Source: Citrobacter tructae (lineage in GTDB: Bacteria > Pseudomonadota > Gammaproteobacteria > Enterobacterales > Enterobacteriaceae). From it: a stretch of 64,000 nt of DNA. A program made the translations under genes and the position numbers. The stretch spans positions 1,984,001 to 2,048,000 of the forward strand of contig NZ_CP038469.1 of assembly GCF_004684345.1 (NCBI RefSeq), in the 5' to 3' direction. The notes under the pieces are model-generated. The model was not told where the DNA came from, searched no databases, and saw nothing but the letters and a program-made list of their open reading frames with translations. This document shows positions 52,736 through 61,396 of this stretch, one piece after another. Numbering within the stretch: position 1 is the stretch's first letter; every line of letters begins with the position of its first letter.

Positions 52736-53854
52736 ATGTCACTACCCGACTTTCATGTCTCTGAACGTTTTACACTGGGTATCGAGCTGGAAATGCAGGT
52801 GGTTAACCCGCCAGGATATGACCTGAGTCAGGACTCATCTCAGCTGATTGATGCCGTAAAACCACAGCTCACTGCCGGGGAAGTGAAGCACGATATCACC
52901 GAAAGCATGCTGGAGATGGCGACCGGGGTTTGTCGCAATATCGACCAGGCGAGTGCTGAATTATCCACCATGCAGCAGGTAATCTCGCGGGTTGCTGCGA
53001 AGCAGCACCTCGCCATCTGTGGCGGTGGTACGCATCCATTTCAAAAATGGCAACGTCAGGAAGTCTGCGATGACGAACGCTATCGACGCAACCTGGAAAA
53101 TTTTGGCTATCTTATCCAGCAGGCGACGGTATTCGGCCAGCATGTCCACGTTGGCTGTGAAAACGGTGATGACGCCATTTACCTGCTGCATGGCCTGTCG
53201 CGCTTTGTTCCGCATTTTATTGCGCTCTCTGCCGCCTCACCTTATATGCAGACGTCCGACACGCGGTTTGCCTGCGCGCGACTGAATATATTCTCCGGAT
53301 TTCCCGATAATGGCCCGATGCCATGGGTGAATAACTGGCAGGAATTCAAGGGGCTATTTCGTCGACTGGCTTACACCAGCATGATTGATAGCATTAAAGA
53401 TTTACACTGGGATATCCGTCCCAGCCCGCACTTTGGCACGGTAGAGGTTCGCGTCATGGACACTCCGCTGACCCTTGAACATGCGGTCAATATGGCTGGA
53501 CTTATTCAGGCTGCCGCCCACTGGTTACTCACTAAACGGCCTTTCAAACACCAGGAACGAGATTACTTGCTGTATCAATTTAACCGTTTTCAGGCCTGTC
53601 GCTTTGGTCTGGAGGGAATAGTCACCGACGTGCATACCGGCGATCATCATCGCCTGGCGGATGACACGCTCCGGCTATTGGAACTTGTCACCCGCTCAGC
53701 AGATAAAGTGGGGGCCACCAGCGCGATTGATGCCTTGCGCCAGCAGGTAAAAAATGGACACAACGAAGCCCAACGCATGCGTGATTTCGTCGCCGAAGGC
53801 GGGTCGTTGAGTGGTCTGGTGAAAAAACATTGTGAGATTTGGGCGGGGTTGTAA
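52736..53854 (+). CDS. ybdK: YbdK, carboxylate-amine ligase (glutamate-cysteine ligase type 2)
   Basis: A 372-residue member of the GCS2 family. Conserved elements are FTLGIELEMQVV near 12-23, GGGTHPF and FGQHVHVGCEN. E. coli YbdK has weak gamma-glutamyl-cysteine ligase activity, which is not its main biological role as far as known. The ATG at 52736 follows AAAGGGGAC. The gene stands alone with short flanks. Confidence 0.93.
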   Translation: MSLPDFHVSERFTLGIELEMQVVNPPGYDLSQDSSQLIDAVKPQLTAGEVKHDITESMLEMATGVCRNIDQASAELSTMQQVISRVAAKQHLAICGGGTHPFQKWQRQEVCDDERYRRNLENFGYLIQQATVFGQHVHVGCENGDDAIYLLHGLSRFVPHFIALSAASPYMQTSDTRFACARLNIFSGFPDNGPMPWVNNWQEFKGLFRRLAYTSMIDSIKDLHWDIRPSPHFGTVEVRVMDTPLTLEHAVNMAGLIQAAAHWLLTKRPFKHQERDYLLYQFNRFQACRFGLEGIVTDVHTGDHHRLADDTLRLLELVTRSADKVGATSAIDALRQQVKNGHNEAQRMRDFVAEGGSLSGLVKKHCEIWAGL

Positions 53855-53921
53855 GCGTGGGAATTTGCGTTGCCCGCAGAGATCCCGGACAATGGTCTTT
53901 TAACTCAACTTTAACAATGTT

Positions 53922-54170
53922 ATGAAACACCCGCTTGAATCACTGATGACCGCCGCCGGGATCCTGCTATTGGCTTTTTTATCCTGCCTGCTGCTGCCCG
54001 CGCCTTCGCTCGGCCTGGTGCTAGCGCAAAAGTTAGTCGCTACCTTTCATTTGATGGATCTTAACCAATTCTATACTTTGCTGTTTTGCCTGTGGTTCTT
54101 ACTACTTGGGGTGATTGAGTATTCTATTCTGCGTTTCATCTGGCGGCGCTGGTTCTCGCTGGCAGATTAG
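53922..54170 (+). CDS. ybdJ: Small membrane protein YbdJ (DUF1158)
   Basis: An 82-residue protein with two hydrophobic helices (about 10-35 and 45-70), aligning end to end with E. coli YbdJ. The function is unknown. It lies between ybdK and the convergent ramA gene, 67 bp after ybdK, and may share its transcript. Confidence 0.9.
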   Translation: MKHPLESLMTAAGILLLAFLSCLLLPAPSLGLVLAQKLVATFHLMDLNQFYTLLFCLWFLLLGVIEYSILRFIWRRWFSLAD

Positions 54171-54191
54171 CCTCGCGAGAACCGTGTGCCA

Positions 54192-54533
54192 TCAATGCGT
54201 ACGGCTGTGATTTTCTTTGCGATAAGCACCCGGCGGCTGGCTGAACGTGCGGGTGAAGATACGTGTAAAAGTCTGCTGCGAATCAAAACCGTACTTCAGG
54301 CAGATATCGTAGACTTTCTGGTCGGTATCACGTAAATCACGTGCCGCCAGCAACAGCTTACGCTCACGAATGTAGCGCCCGAGGCTCTCACCTTTGTACT
54401 GCATAAACAGACGCTGCAGATGCCATTTCGAATATCCCGCGTGGCGGGCAATATCATCAATGCGCAAGGGTTGATTCAAATTATCATCAATCCATTCGAC
54501 AATCGTCTCGATAACTTGTGCAGAAAGCGTCAT
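54192..54533 (-). CDS. ramA: RamA, AraC-family activator of multidrug efflux
   Basis: A 113-residue single-domain AraC/XylS protein with two helix-turn-helix motifs (DDIARHAGYSKWHLQRLF and VYDICLKYGFDSQQTFTRIF). It is nearly identical to Salmonella RamA, ending in SRTH here. RamA activates acrAB, tolC and micF and so raises multidrug tolerance. The gene starts 16 nt after romA with AAGGGAAA upstream, so it can be read from the romA promoter under RamR control. E. coli K-12 lacks ramA. Confidence 0.95.
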   Translation of the reverse strand: MTLSAQVIETIVEWIDDNLNQPLRIDDIARHAGYSKWHLQRLFMQYKGESLGRYIRERKLLLAARDLRDTDQKVYDICLKYGFDSQQTFTRIFTRTFSQPPGAYRKENHSRTH

Positions 54534-54549
54534 CGCTATTTCCCTTTAT

Positions 54550-55662
54550 TCATTGGGCCGCTGGCTGCCACCAGGCCGTAAACAGTTGGTCCGGATCGGA
54601 CAGTGCTACCGGCTCACCCAACATCGGCGTCAGCAGACGGTAATCTTTGAAACGGCTGGCGAGCGCCAGACGCTTATAGGGATCGTCCCAGGTATGTTTC
54701 GCCAGTACGAAGCGACCAGCATGGCCTGGCAAAACGGCTTTTGCATGGAGATCGACCGCCGCCTGCGCGGTCTCTTCCGGCATCATATGGATGAACTTCC
54801 AGTCCAGGTCATATTGACCATTTTCCATGATCGCCACATCGACCGTGCCGAATTGTTCGCCAATCGCTTTAAAATGCGGTCCGTAGCCGGAGTCTCCACT
54901 GTAATAAACATTTTGCTCCGGTGTTTCAAACATGAAGCTTGCCCACAGCGTCTGATTCCGCTTGATGCCTCGGCCAGAAAAATGCCGAGCCGGCAGTACA
55001 TGTACAATCAGTGAATCCGTCACTCTGACGGACTGATTCCAGTCCAGCTCCTCGATAATCTCGCTGTTCATCCCCCAGTACCGCAAATGCGACCCGACGC
55101 CAAGCGGCGTAATCACTCGCTTAATCTTTGGCATTAACGCCTTAATAGTCGCGAGATCCAGGTGGTCATAGTGGTCGTGCGAGATGATCAGCAGGTCGAT
55201 TTCCGGCATGTTTTGTGCCGTCCACGGATACTCTCCGGCAAAGGCTTTATTCAGAAATGAAACCGGTGCCGCGTAGTTGCTCAACACCGGATCGATCAGA
55301 ATACGTTTACCCGACAGCTGCAAATACCACGAGGAGTGGCCGAGCCAAACAAGGGTGTCCTGCTGCGGTGATAAACCGGCAAGTTCGGTCGCCACCAGCG
55401 GTAACGGCTGAGCCGGGCGGGCATTTTCCCGCTTCGCGACCAGAAATTCCCACCATGCAGCCAGCATACTTTTATTACCGGTATAGCCCGGCGTTGGCAC
55501 CTGATTATGAAACTGCCCGTCACGATAGTGTGGTGACTGTTCAACCTGGCTCAGCTGTGCCCCTTGCGGTGCTTGACCAAATCCGGCATTGAATACAAAC
55601 GGTAAACTTGCTGCAGCGGCAATGAGCATAATAACAACCACATAAACTGTGAGACGCTTCAT
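54550..55662 (-). CDS. romA: RomA, metallo-beta-lactamase-fold hydrolase
   Basis: A 370-residue protein with an N-terminal hydrophobic segment (about 6-25), probably a membrane anchor or signal. A metallo-beta-lactamase domain follows with the metal motif SHDHYDHLD (H162, H164, D166, H167), then HFSGRG and YYSGDSGYG. Relatives include NAPE-PLD-like hydrolases. In Enterobacter and Klebsiella romA precedes ramA; its enzymatic role there is unsettled. Its promoter lies across the RamR palindrome, divergent from ramR. Confidence 0.92.
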   Translation of the reverse strand: MKRLTVYVVVIMLIAAAASLPFVFNAGFGQAPQGAQLSQVEQSPHYRDGQFHNQVPTPGYTGNKSMLAAWWEFLVAKRENARPAQPLPLVATELAGLSPQQDTLVWLGHSSWYLQLSGKRILIDPVLSNYAAPVSFLNKAFAGEYPWTAQNMPEIDLLIISHDHYDHLDLATIKALMPKIKRVITPLGVGSHLRYWGMNSEIIEELDWNQSVRVTDSLIVHVLPARHFSGRGIKRNQTLWASFMFETPEQNVYYSGDSGYGPHFKAIGEQFGTVDVAIMENGQYDLDWKFIHMMPEETAQAAVDLHAKAVLPGHAGRFVLAKHTWDDPYKRLALASRFKDYRLLTPMLGEPVALSDPDQLFTAWWQPAAQ

Positions 55663-55717
55663 ATCCTGACCTTAAACGCGCCCCCTTTCCGCTGGTTTGC
55701 GCGACTGACCCTTGATT

Positions 55718-55737
55718 ATGAGTGAGTAAGCACTCAT
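55718..55737. promoter_or_regulatory. RamR operator between romA and ramR
   Basis: ATGAGTG-N6-CACTCAT, a perfect 7-bp inverted repeat identical in pattern to the RamR site of Salmonella and Klebsiella. It lies 56 bp before romA and 116 bp before ramR, so RamR can repress romA-ramA and possibly itself. Confidence 0.9.
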
Positions 55738-55852
55738 TATAGAAATGGAACGTTCGTCGTCAAGATGATTTTCAATCTTTGACATTCGCCGTTGCGGTAC
55801 TGCGAAGGCCGTGATTCAATCGTGTTTTTAACAGACTTAAGGGTAAAGTGTA

Positions 55853-56434
55853 GTGGCTCGTCCGAAGAGTGAAGACAAAAAACTGGCATTACTGGAAGCA
55901 GCAACCACAGCATTTGCGCAGTCCGGCATTGCGGCCTCTACCGCCGTTATTGCCCGCAATGCAGGCGTTGCAGAGGGAACGTTGTTTCGCTATTTCGCGA
56001 CAAAAGATGACCTCATCAACGAACTTTACCTCCATTTAAAACACGATATGTGCCAGTCAATGATGGCTAATCTGGACCGTTCAGTAACCGATGCCAAAAC
56101 CATGATTCACTTTATCTGGAATAGCTACATTAGCTGGGGCCTGCATAACACCGCCGGGCATCGCGCCATCCGTCAGCTTGCCGTCAGCGAGAAAATCACC
56201 AAAGAAACCGAGCAACGAGCTGAAGATATGTTCCCGGAACTACGCGATCTTTGTCATCGCTCCGTGCGGCCCGAGTTCATGTCTGACGAGTATCGCGCCT
56301 TCGGTGACGGGCTTTTTCTGTCGCTGGCGGAAACAACAATGGAATTCGCCGCCCGCGATCCTGCCCGTGCAAATGAATACATTGCTATGGGATTTGAAGC
56401 TATGTGGCGTGCGCTCACCCGCGAGGAAAAATAA
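55853..56434 (+). CDS. ramR: RamR, TetR-family repressor of ramA
   Basis: A 193-residue TetR regulator. The N-terminal helix-turn-helix (about 26-47, TAVIARNAGVAEGTLFRYFATK) precedes a ligand-binding domain that in Salmonella binds bile acids, berberine and dyes. Loss of RamR raises ramA and efflux. Translation starts at GTG with AAGGGTAAAG upstream. The stop overlaps the start of ybdF by 1 nt. The frame is intact, so no resistance-type disruption is visible. Confidence 0.94.
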   Translation: MARPKSEDKKLALLEAATTAFAQSGIAASTAVIARNAGVAEGTLFRYFATKDDLINELYLHLKHDMCQSMMANLDRSVTDAKTMIHFIWNSYISWGLHNTAGHRAIRQLAVSEKITKETEQRAEDMFPELRDLCHRSVRPEFMSDEYRAFGDGLFLSLAETTMEFAARDPARANEYIAMGFEAMWRALTREEK

Positions 56435-56802
56435 TGGATGGTCAGACATTACACGCTTGTGCGAAACGTGTTGCGCTTGAACTCCCTTTTACCGAGCTCT
56501 GCTGGCCATTCGGCCCTGAGTTTGACGTCTTTAAGGTCGGCGGCAAGATTTTTATGATTGTCTCCGAGCAACGCGGACGCCCTCTGGTCAACCTGAAGTC
56601 TGAACCGCAAAAATCGCTGTTAAATCAGCAGATTTACCGCAGCATCGAGCCAGGCTATCACATGAATAAAAAGCACTGGATCTCGGTCTATCCTGGTGAC
56701 GATATTACCGAATCCTTACTGACAGAGCTGGTGAATGACTCCTGGCACCGGGTGGTGGACGGCCTGCCGAAGCGGGATCAAAAACGTCTGCGTCCTGGCT
56801 GA
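56434..56802 (+). CDS. ybdF: YbdF, MmcQ/YjbR-family protein (DUF419)
   Basis: A 122-residue protein of the MmcQ/YjbR family with a CyaY-like fold. It aligns closely with E. coli YbdF (FTELCWPFGPEFDVFKVGG and HMNKKHWISVYPGDD). The start at 56434 overlaps the ramR stop (TAATG); the frame starting at 56404 lies within ramR. Some relatives bind DNA, but the function of this one is unknown. Coupling to ramR suggests it is co-produced with the repressor. Confidence 0.92.
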   Translation: MDGQTLHACAKRVALELPFTELCWPFGPEFDVFKVGGKIFMIVSEQRGRPLVNLKSEPQKSLLNQQIYRSIEPGYHMNKKHWISVYPGDDITESLLTELVNDSWHRVVDGLPKRDQKRLRPG

Positions 56803-56921
56803 TTTATCGTTAACCCCGATAAGTGTTTCTGCCTTTTTCTGTCTTATCTTTTTCCTGCTAACCCTGTACCCTGCTGTAACAAAACGCACCCGCAGGGTAA
56901 GAAAAACGACCAGGAGTTGTT

Positions 56922-57575
56922 ATGGATATTGTTTCTGTCGCCTTAAAACGTTACTCCACTAAGGCATTCGATCCGACCAAAAAACTGACCGCTGAGCAGG
57001 CAGAAAAATTAAAAACGCTGCTGCAGTTCAGTCCGTCCAGTACCAATTCGCAGCCGTGGCATTTTATCGTTGCCAGCACTGAAGAAGGCAAAGCGCGCGT
57101 AGCAAAATCCGCCGCCGGTGGCTTTGTGTTCAACGAACGTAAAATGCTCGATGCGTCCCACGTCGTGGTGTTCTGCGCCAAAACGGCTATGGACGATGCG
57201 TGGCTGGAGCGCGTGGTGGATCAAGAAGAAGTCGATGGTCGTTTTGCCACCCCAGAAGCCAAAGCCGCCAACCACAAAGGTCGTACTTTCTTTGCCGATA
57301 TGCACCGCAAAGATCTCAAGGATGACGCTCACTGGATGGCAAAACAAGTGTACCTGAACATTGGTAACTTCCTGTTGGGCGTTGCGGCGATGGGCCTGGA
57401 TGCCGTGCCGATCGAAGGTTTTGATGCCGCTGTTCTCGACGCAGAGTTTGGCCTGAAAGAAAAAGGCTATACCAGCGTGGTTATCGTCCCGGTGGGTCAC
57501 CACAGCGTAGAGGACTTCAACGCCGCACTGCCAAAATCACGTCTGCCGCAGGAAACGACGCTGACGGAAGTCTGA
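56922..57575 (+). CDS. nfsB: Oxygen-insensitive NAD(P)H nitroreductase NfsB
   Basis: A 217-residue FMN-dependent dimer that reduces nitroaromatics, quinones and nitrofurans. Conserved segments are KRYSTKAFDP, FSPSSTNSQPWHF and PVGHHS. It matches E. coli NfsB in length. CAGGAGTTGTT is a good ribosome site. In E. coli it belongs to the SoxS/MarA regulon, so RamA could also reach it; I did not find a clear marbox. A terminator follows. Confidence 0.96.
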   Translation: MDIVSVALKRYSTKAFDPTKKLTAEQAEKLKTLLQFSPSSTNSQPWHFIVASTEEGKARVAKSAAGGFVFNERKMLDASHVVVFCAKTAMDDAWLERVVDQEEVDGRFATPEAKAANHKGRTFFADMHRKDLKDDAHWMAKQVYLNIGNFLLGVAAMGLDAVPIEGFDAAVLDAEFGLKEKGYTSVVIVPVGHHSVEDFNAALPKSRLPQETTLTEV

Positions 57576-57586
57576 TTTCCCCATAC

Positions 57587-57617
57587 AGCCCGGGAGGCTT
57601 ACGCCATCGGGCTTTTT
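57587..57617 (+). terminator. Intrinsic terminator of nfsB
   Basis: AGCCCG (57587-57592) pairs with CGGGCT (57608-57613), followed by TTTTT. The T-run overlaps the stop codon of the convergent regulator gene. Confidence 0.8.
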
Positions 57618-58482
57618 ACTGCTTATCCAGCCACGCTAATGCTTGCTCCCCGGCTGCATCCATCGGTAAATAAACCAGCAGTCGTGAACCGTTACGAGGT
57701 GCTGAATACCAGTACATCTGCTGCAAACTAAAACGCCCCAACTGCGGATGGTGAAAGTTTTTCACCTGATTTTCCACGCCCCGAACCTCATAACGCTGAT
57801 GCCACAACGCTTCGAACTCAGAAGACGCGGCAAAAAAACGCGCCAATTTATTCTCCCAGATCGGATCGCCCCGATGCTCCGCCATTGCTGCACGAAAGTA
57901 CGAGACAAACGTCGGTAATACATCGCAATTTTCGATACGGCTTCGCCAGGTTTCATTGGTGAGATAGAGGTAAATACAGTTGCGGTCTTCGTCCGGAAGC
58001 GTAGCAAAATCAATCCCCATTAAGCGGCAAAAACTGTCATTCCACGCCACAATGTCAAAACTGGGTTTCTGGATGCTGGCAGGCTGCGGCATCAGACTGT
58101 CTAGCATCCGCCGGGTGCCTGGACTGATGCCTTCACACACCGTAGCCGCCGTCGATTCCGGCGGTGTCAATCCTGCCAGCACAAACAAGTGACGGGTTTC
58201 CAGAGGGCTGCATTGCAGAGCATTCGCCACGCTCAGCAGTACCGTTTGCGACGGGTTCACCTCGCGCCCCTGCTCCAGCCAGGTGTACCAGGTTACACCA
58301 ACATTAGCCAGCATCGCGACCTCTTCGCGGCGCAGGCCGGGTGTTCGCCGCCGCCCGATTCTCGGTAGCCCCAGTCGTTGCGGGTCAAGGCTTTCTCGTC
58401 GCGCACGCAAAAACGCACCGAGCTGTTTGCGGCTGTCATCAGGAAGGATAGCCACAGATTCAGGTTGCGCTATTACCGCCAT
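57616..58482 (-). CDS. XRE-family regulator with MmyB-type ligand-binding domain
   Basis: A 288-residue regulator. The helix-turn-helix lies at about 20-75 (LGAFLRARRESLDP, then EEVAMLANVGVTWYTWLEQGR). The C-terminal part is the PAS-like MmyB domain, with SFDIVAWNDSFCRLMG. This family often controls a neighbouring oxidoreductase or exporter, and here an MFS gene diverges across 107 bp. I prefer ATG 58482, which has GGAG five bases upstream, over GTG 58488. The pair is absent between nfsB and ybdG in E. coli. Confidence 0.88.
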   Translation of the reverse strand: MAVIAQPESVAILPDDSRKQLGAFLRARRESLDPQRLGLPRIGRRRTPGLRREEVAMLANVGVTWYTWLEQGREVNPSQTVLLSVANALQCSPLETRHLFVLAGLTPPESTAATVCEGISPGTRRMLDSLMPQPASIQKPSFDIVAWNDSFCRLMGIDFATLPDEDRNCIYLYLTNETWRSRIENCDVLPTFVSYFRAAMAEHRGDPIWENKLARFFAASSEFEALWHQRYEVRGVENQVKNFHHPQLGRFSLQQMYWYSAPRNGSRLLVYLPMDAAGEQALAWLDKQ

Positions 58483-58495
58483 ATACACTCCAGCA

Positions 58496-58533
58496 TGGTA
58501 GTACCAATACCCGTATAACCAGGAACTGGTACC
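58496..58533. promoter_or_regulatory. Candidate operators between the XRE regulator and the MFS gene
   Basis: A perfect palindrome TGGTA-G-TACCA (58496-58506) and a second copy built on CTGGTACC (58526-58533) lie about 30 bp apart in the divergent gap. Both sit close to the XRE start codon. They are plausible sites for the regulator; no experimental link is known to me. Confidence 0.45.
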
Positions 58534-58589
58534 CGTTTAATTATTCAGTGATGCTACGTCCATCTGCTGAATGACGCAATGGAGTTACA

Positions 58590-60026
58590 ATGAATACCTC
58601 AGTTGTTTCACCCGGTCGCGTAGGGTTACTGCTGTTACTCACAGGCCAAATGCTGCCACTTATTGATACATCAATTACCAATGTCGCGTTGGATTCCATT
58701 ACGCAGTCGCTACAGGCTACCACGACCCAGCTTGAGTTGATTGTTGCCTTGTACGGTGTGACCTTCGCCGTCTGTCTGGCGTTAGGAAGCAAACTCGGCG
58801 ATAACTACGGTCGCCGCCGCCTGTTTATGTGGGGCGTCGTCGTGTTTGGGTTAGCATCCCTGTTTTGCGGGTTGGCAAACTCCATAGACATGTTACTGAG
58901 TGCCCGTGTTTTACAAGGTGCGGGGGCTGCGCTAATCGTACCGCAGATTCTCGCCACCCTTCACGTCACGTTGAAAGGTACAGCACATGCGCGAGCCATC
59001 AGTTTGTACGGGGGTATTGGCGGTATCGCTTTTATCGTAGGCCAGATGGGTGGGGGATGGTTAGTTTCAGCAGATATTGCCGGGCTGGGCTGGCGCAACG
59101 CGTTTTTTATTAATGTCTCGATCTGCCTGTTGGTGCTGATTTTCAGCCGCCGTTATATCCCCGAAACTACCCGAGAAACCCGGGCCGATATTGACTGGCT
59201 GGGGACCACCTGTCTGGCAGCTATCCTCTGTTGCCTCCTTTTTCCGATGGCATTAGGCCCGGAAACCGGCTGGCCATGGCAGACACAGGTAGCACTTGTC
59301 GCGATCCTGCCGTTGGGGTGGTGGATGCGGAGCAATGCATTACGCCAGGAACAACGTCAGCAACAGCCTCTTTTGCCACCACGCCTGTTGAGGCTCACCA
59401 GCATCCGGTTCGGTGTCCTGATTGCATTACTGTTTTTTAGCGCCTGGTCAGGTTTTATGTTCTGTATGGCTCTGACCCTGCAAGCAGGTATTGGTATGGC
59501 ACCGTGGGAATCCGGCAACAGCTTTATTGCCCTCGGCGCGGCCTATTTTATCTCAGCGTGTTATGCGCCGCAATTGATTGCCCGCTATAGCACAGGGCGT
59601 ATTCTGTTAACCGGCCTTGCCATTCAAATTACAGGATTAACAGGGCTCATGCTGACCTTCTGGCATTCGGGCCTGCAAACTTCAGTGTTCACGCTGATCC
59701 CGGCGACAGCGCTTATCGGTTACGGCCAGGCGCTGATTGTGAACAGTTTTTATCGCATCGGTATGCGCGATATCACCACACATGATGCAGGTGCCGGAAC
59801 GACCATTTTGAGTACGCTACAGCAGGCTACACTCGGGCTCGGCCCCGCCGTGTTAGGCGCGTTGTTTTTGCATCTGCAGCAGCATAACCACGGTGATTAC
59901 ACGCGGTCGGTTATCGGTTTTTTGGCCGTCGAAACCGCAATGATGATTGTTCTGCTTCTGGCAACGTTATTTTTCCGTCGCACGCTGAATGTCGTACAAA
60001 CCCGTGCCTGTGTCGCCTCAAAATAG
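58590..60026 (+). CDS. MFS drug:H+ antiporter, DHA2 (14-helix) family
   Basis: A 478-residue transporter with about 14 hydrophobic helices. DHA2 landmarks are LPLIDTSITNVALDSI in helix 1 (the D(x)3-4TxVNVALP-type motif), GSKLGDNYGRRRLF (motif A) and RVLQGAGAALIVPQ (motif B). Relatives export cationic dyes, antiseptics and antibiotics. The likely controller is the divergent XRE gene. The substrate is unknown. A 9-bp stem ends the gene just before ybdG. Confidence 0.88.
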   Translation: MNTSVVSPGRVGLLLLLTGQMLPLIDTSITNVALDSITQSLQATTTQLELIVALYGVTFAVCLALGSKLGDNYGRRRLFMWGVVVFGLASLFCGLANSIDMLLSARVLQGAGAALIVPQILATLHVTLKGTAHARAISLYGGIGGIAFIVGQMGGGWLVSADIAGLGWRNAFFINVSICLLVLIFSRRYIPETTRETRADIDWLGTTCLAAILCCLLFPMALGPETGWPWQTQVALVAILPLGWWMRSNALRQEQRQQQPLLPPRLLRLTSIRFGVLIALLFFSAWSGFMFCMALTLQAGIGMAPWESGNSFIALGAAYFISACYAPQLIARYSTGRILLTGLAIQITGLTGLMLTFWHSGLQTSVFTLIPATALIGYGQALIVNSFYRIGMRDITTHDAGAGTTILSTLQQATLGLGPAVLGALFLHLQQHNHGDYTRSVIGFLAVETAMMIVLLLATLFFRRTLNVVQTRACVASK

Positions 60027-60059
60027 AGAGTGAGGAGTACGCATTTGCATAACCTCTGC

Positions 60060-60083
60060 ACAGCGGTCATCATAGACCGCTGT
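60060..60083 (+). terminator. Stem-loop between the MFS gene and ybdG
   Basis: ACAGCGGTC (60060-60068) pairs with GACCGCTGT (60075-60083), with a 6-nt loop, followed by TTTATT. It probably terminates the MFS transcript but stands only 16 nt before the ybdG start codon, so it may also affect ybdG translation. Confidence 0.65.
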
Positions 60084-60099
60084 TTATTAAGGAGACGTT

Positions 60100-61344
60100 A
60101 TGCAGGAATTGATATCTCAGGTAGAAGACCTCGGCATTGAAATGAATCACACCACATCGCTGGTGATGATTTTTGGCATTATTTTTATCACCGCCATTAT
60201 TGTTCACGTTATTTTGCACTGGGTGGTATTACGCGCATTTGAAAAACGCGCCAACGCCAGCTCCCGTCTGTGGCTGCAAATTATCACGCAAAACAAGTTA
60301 TTTCACCGCCTGGCGTTTACACTGCAAGGTATCATCATCAATATACAGGCAGCGCTCTGGCTACAAAAAGGCAGCGAAGCCGCAGAAATATTAGTCACCT
60401 GCGCCCAGCTGTGGATCATGATGTACGCCCTGCTGTCAGTATTTTCCCTGCTCGACGTTATTCTCAATCTATCGCAAAAACTTCCCGCCGCATCGCAGTT
60501 ACCGCTGAAAGGCATATTTCAGGGCATCAAGTTAATCGGCGCGATTATCGTCGGTATTCTGATGATTTCCCTGCTGATTGGTCAGTCACCGGCCATCCTG
60601 ATAAGCGGTCTGGGCGCTATGGCGGCGGTCTTAATGCTGGTCTTTAAAGATCCGATCCTCGGTCTGGTGGCGGGAATACAGCTTTCAGCCAACGATATGC
60701 TCAAACTGGGCGACTGGCTGGAAATGCCGAAATACGGCGCAGATGGCGCTGTGATCGATATTGGTTTAACCACCGTCAAAGTACGCAACTGGGATAATAC
60801 CATCACCACCATTCCTACCTGGTCATTGGTATCGGACTCGTTTAAAAACTGGAGCGGCATGTCTGCGTCCGGTGGTCGGAGAATTAAGCGTAGCATCAGC
60901 ATTGATGCCACCAGCATCCATTTTCTCGATGAAGATGAACGACAGCGGTTGCATAAAGCGCACCTGCTGAAGCCATATTTAACCACGCGACATCAAGAAA
61001 TTAACGAGTGGAACCAGCAGTTAGATGCGCCTGAATCCGTATTGAATCATCGCCAGATGACCAATATCGGGACGTTTCGCGCCTACCTGAACGAATATTT
61101 ACGCCACCATCCGCGCATCCGCAAAGATATGACGTTAATGGTTCGCCAACTGGCGCCGGACGATCACGGTTTGCCGATTGAGATTTATGCGTTTACCAAT
61201 ACGGTGGTGTGGCTGGAATATGAAAGTATTCAGGCTGACATCTTCGACCATATTTTTGCCGTGGTCGAAGAGTTCGGTTTACGCATTCACCAATCCCCTA
61301 CCGGGAATGACATTCGCGCGTTGTCAGGTGTATTTCAACGTTAA
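60100..61344 (+). CDS. ybdG: Mechanosensitive channel YbdG (MscM), MscS family
   Basis: A 414-residue MscS-type channel opened by mild osmotic downshock. Five or so transmembrane helices occupy about 20-190. The pore-lining helix is SGLGAMAAVLMLVFKDPIL, followed by the MscS beta domain (ANDMLKLGDWLEM...VIDIGLTTVKVRNWDN). It aligns with E. coli YbdG almost throughout. AAGGAGACGTT is the ribosome site. Confidence 0.95.
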   Translation: MQELISQVEDLGIEMNHTTSLVMIFGIIFITAIIVHVILHWVVLRAFEKRANASSRLWLQIITQNKLFHRLAFTLQGIIINIQAALWLQKGSEAAEILVTCAQLWIMMYALLSVFSLLDVILNLSQKLPAASQLPLKGIFQGIKLIGAIIVGILMISLLIGQSPAILISGLGAMAAVLMLVFKDPILGLVAGIQLSANDMLKLGDWLEMPKYGADGAVIDIGLTTVKVRNWDNTITTIPTWSLVSDSFKNWSGMSASGGRRIKRSISIDATSIHFLDEDERQRLHKAHLLKPYLTTRHQEINEWNQQLDAPESVLNHRQMTNIGTFRAYLNEYLRHHPRIRKDMTLMVRQLAPDDHGLPIEIYAFTNTVVWLEYESIQADIFDHIFAVVEEFGLRIHQSPTGNDIRALSGVFQR

Positions 61345-61363
61345 GACGTATTGTGAAGAATGG

Positions 61364-61389
61364 CCGATCTCATCGCAGGATGAGATCGG
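61364..61389. terminator. Stem-loop between convergent ybdG and pheP
   Basis: CCGATCTCATC pairs perfectly with GATGAGATCGG (11 bp, 4-nt loop). T-runs are weak on both sides, so it may slow or stabilise 3' ends rather than act as a classical terminator. Confidence 0.6.
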
Positions 61390-61396
61390 TTAGCAA

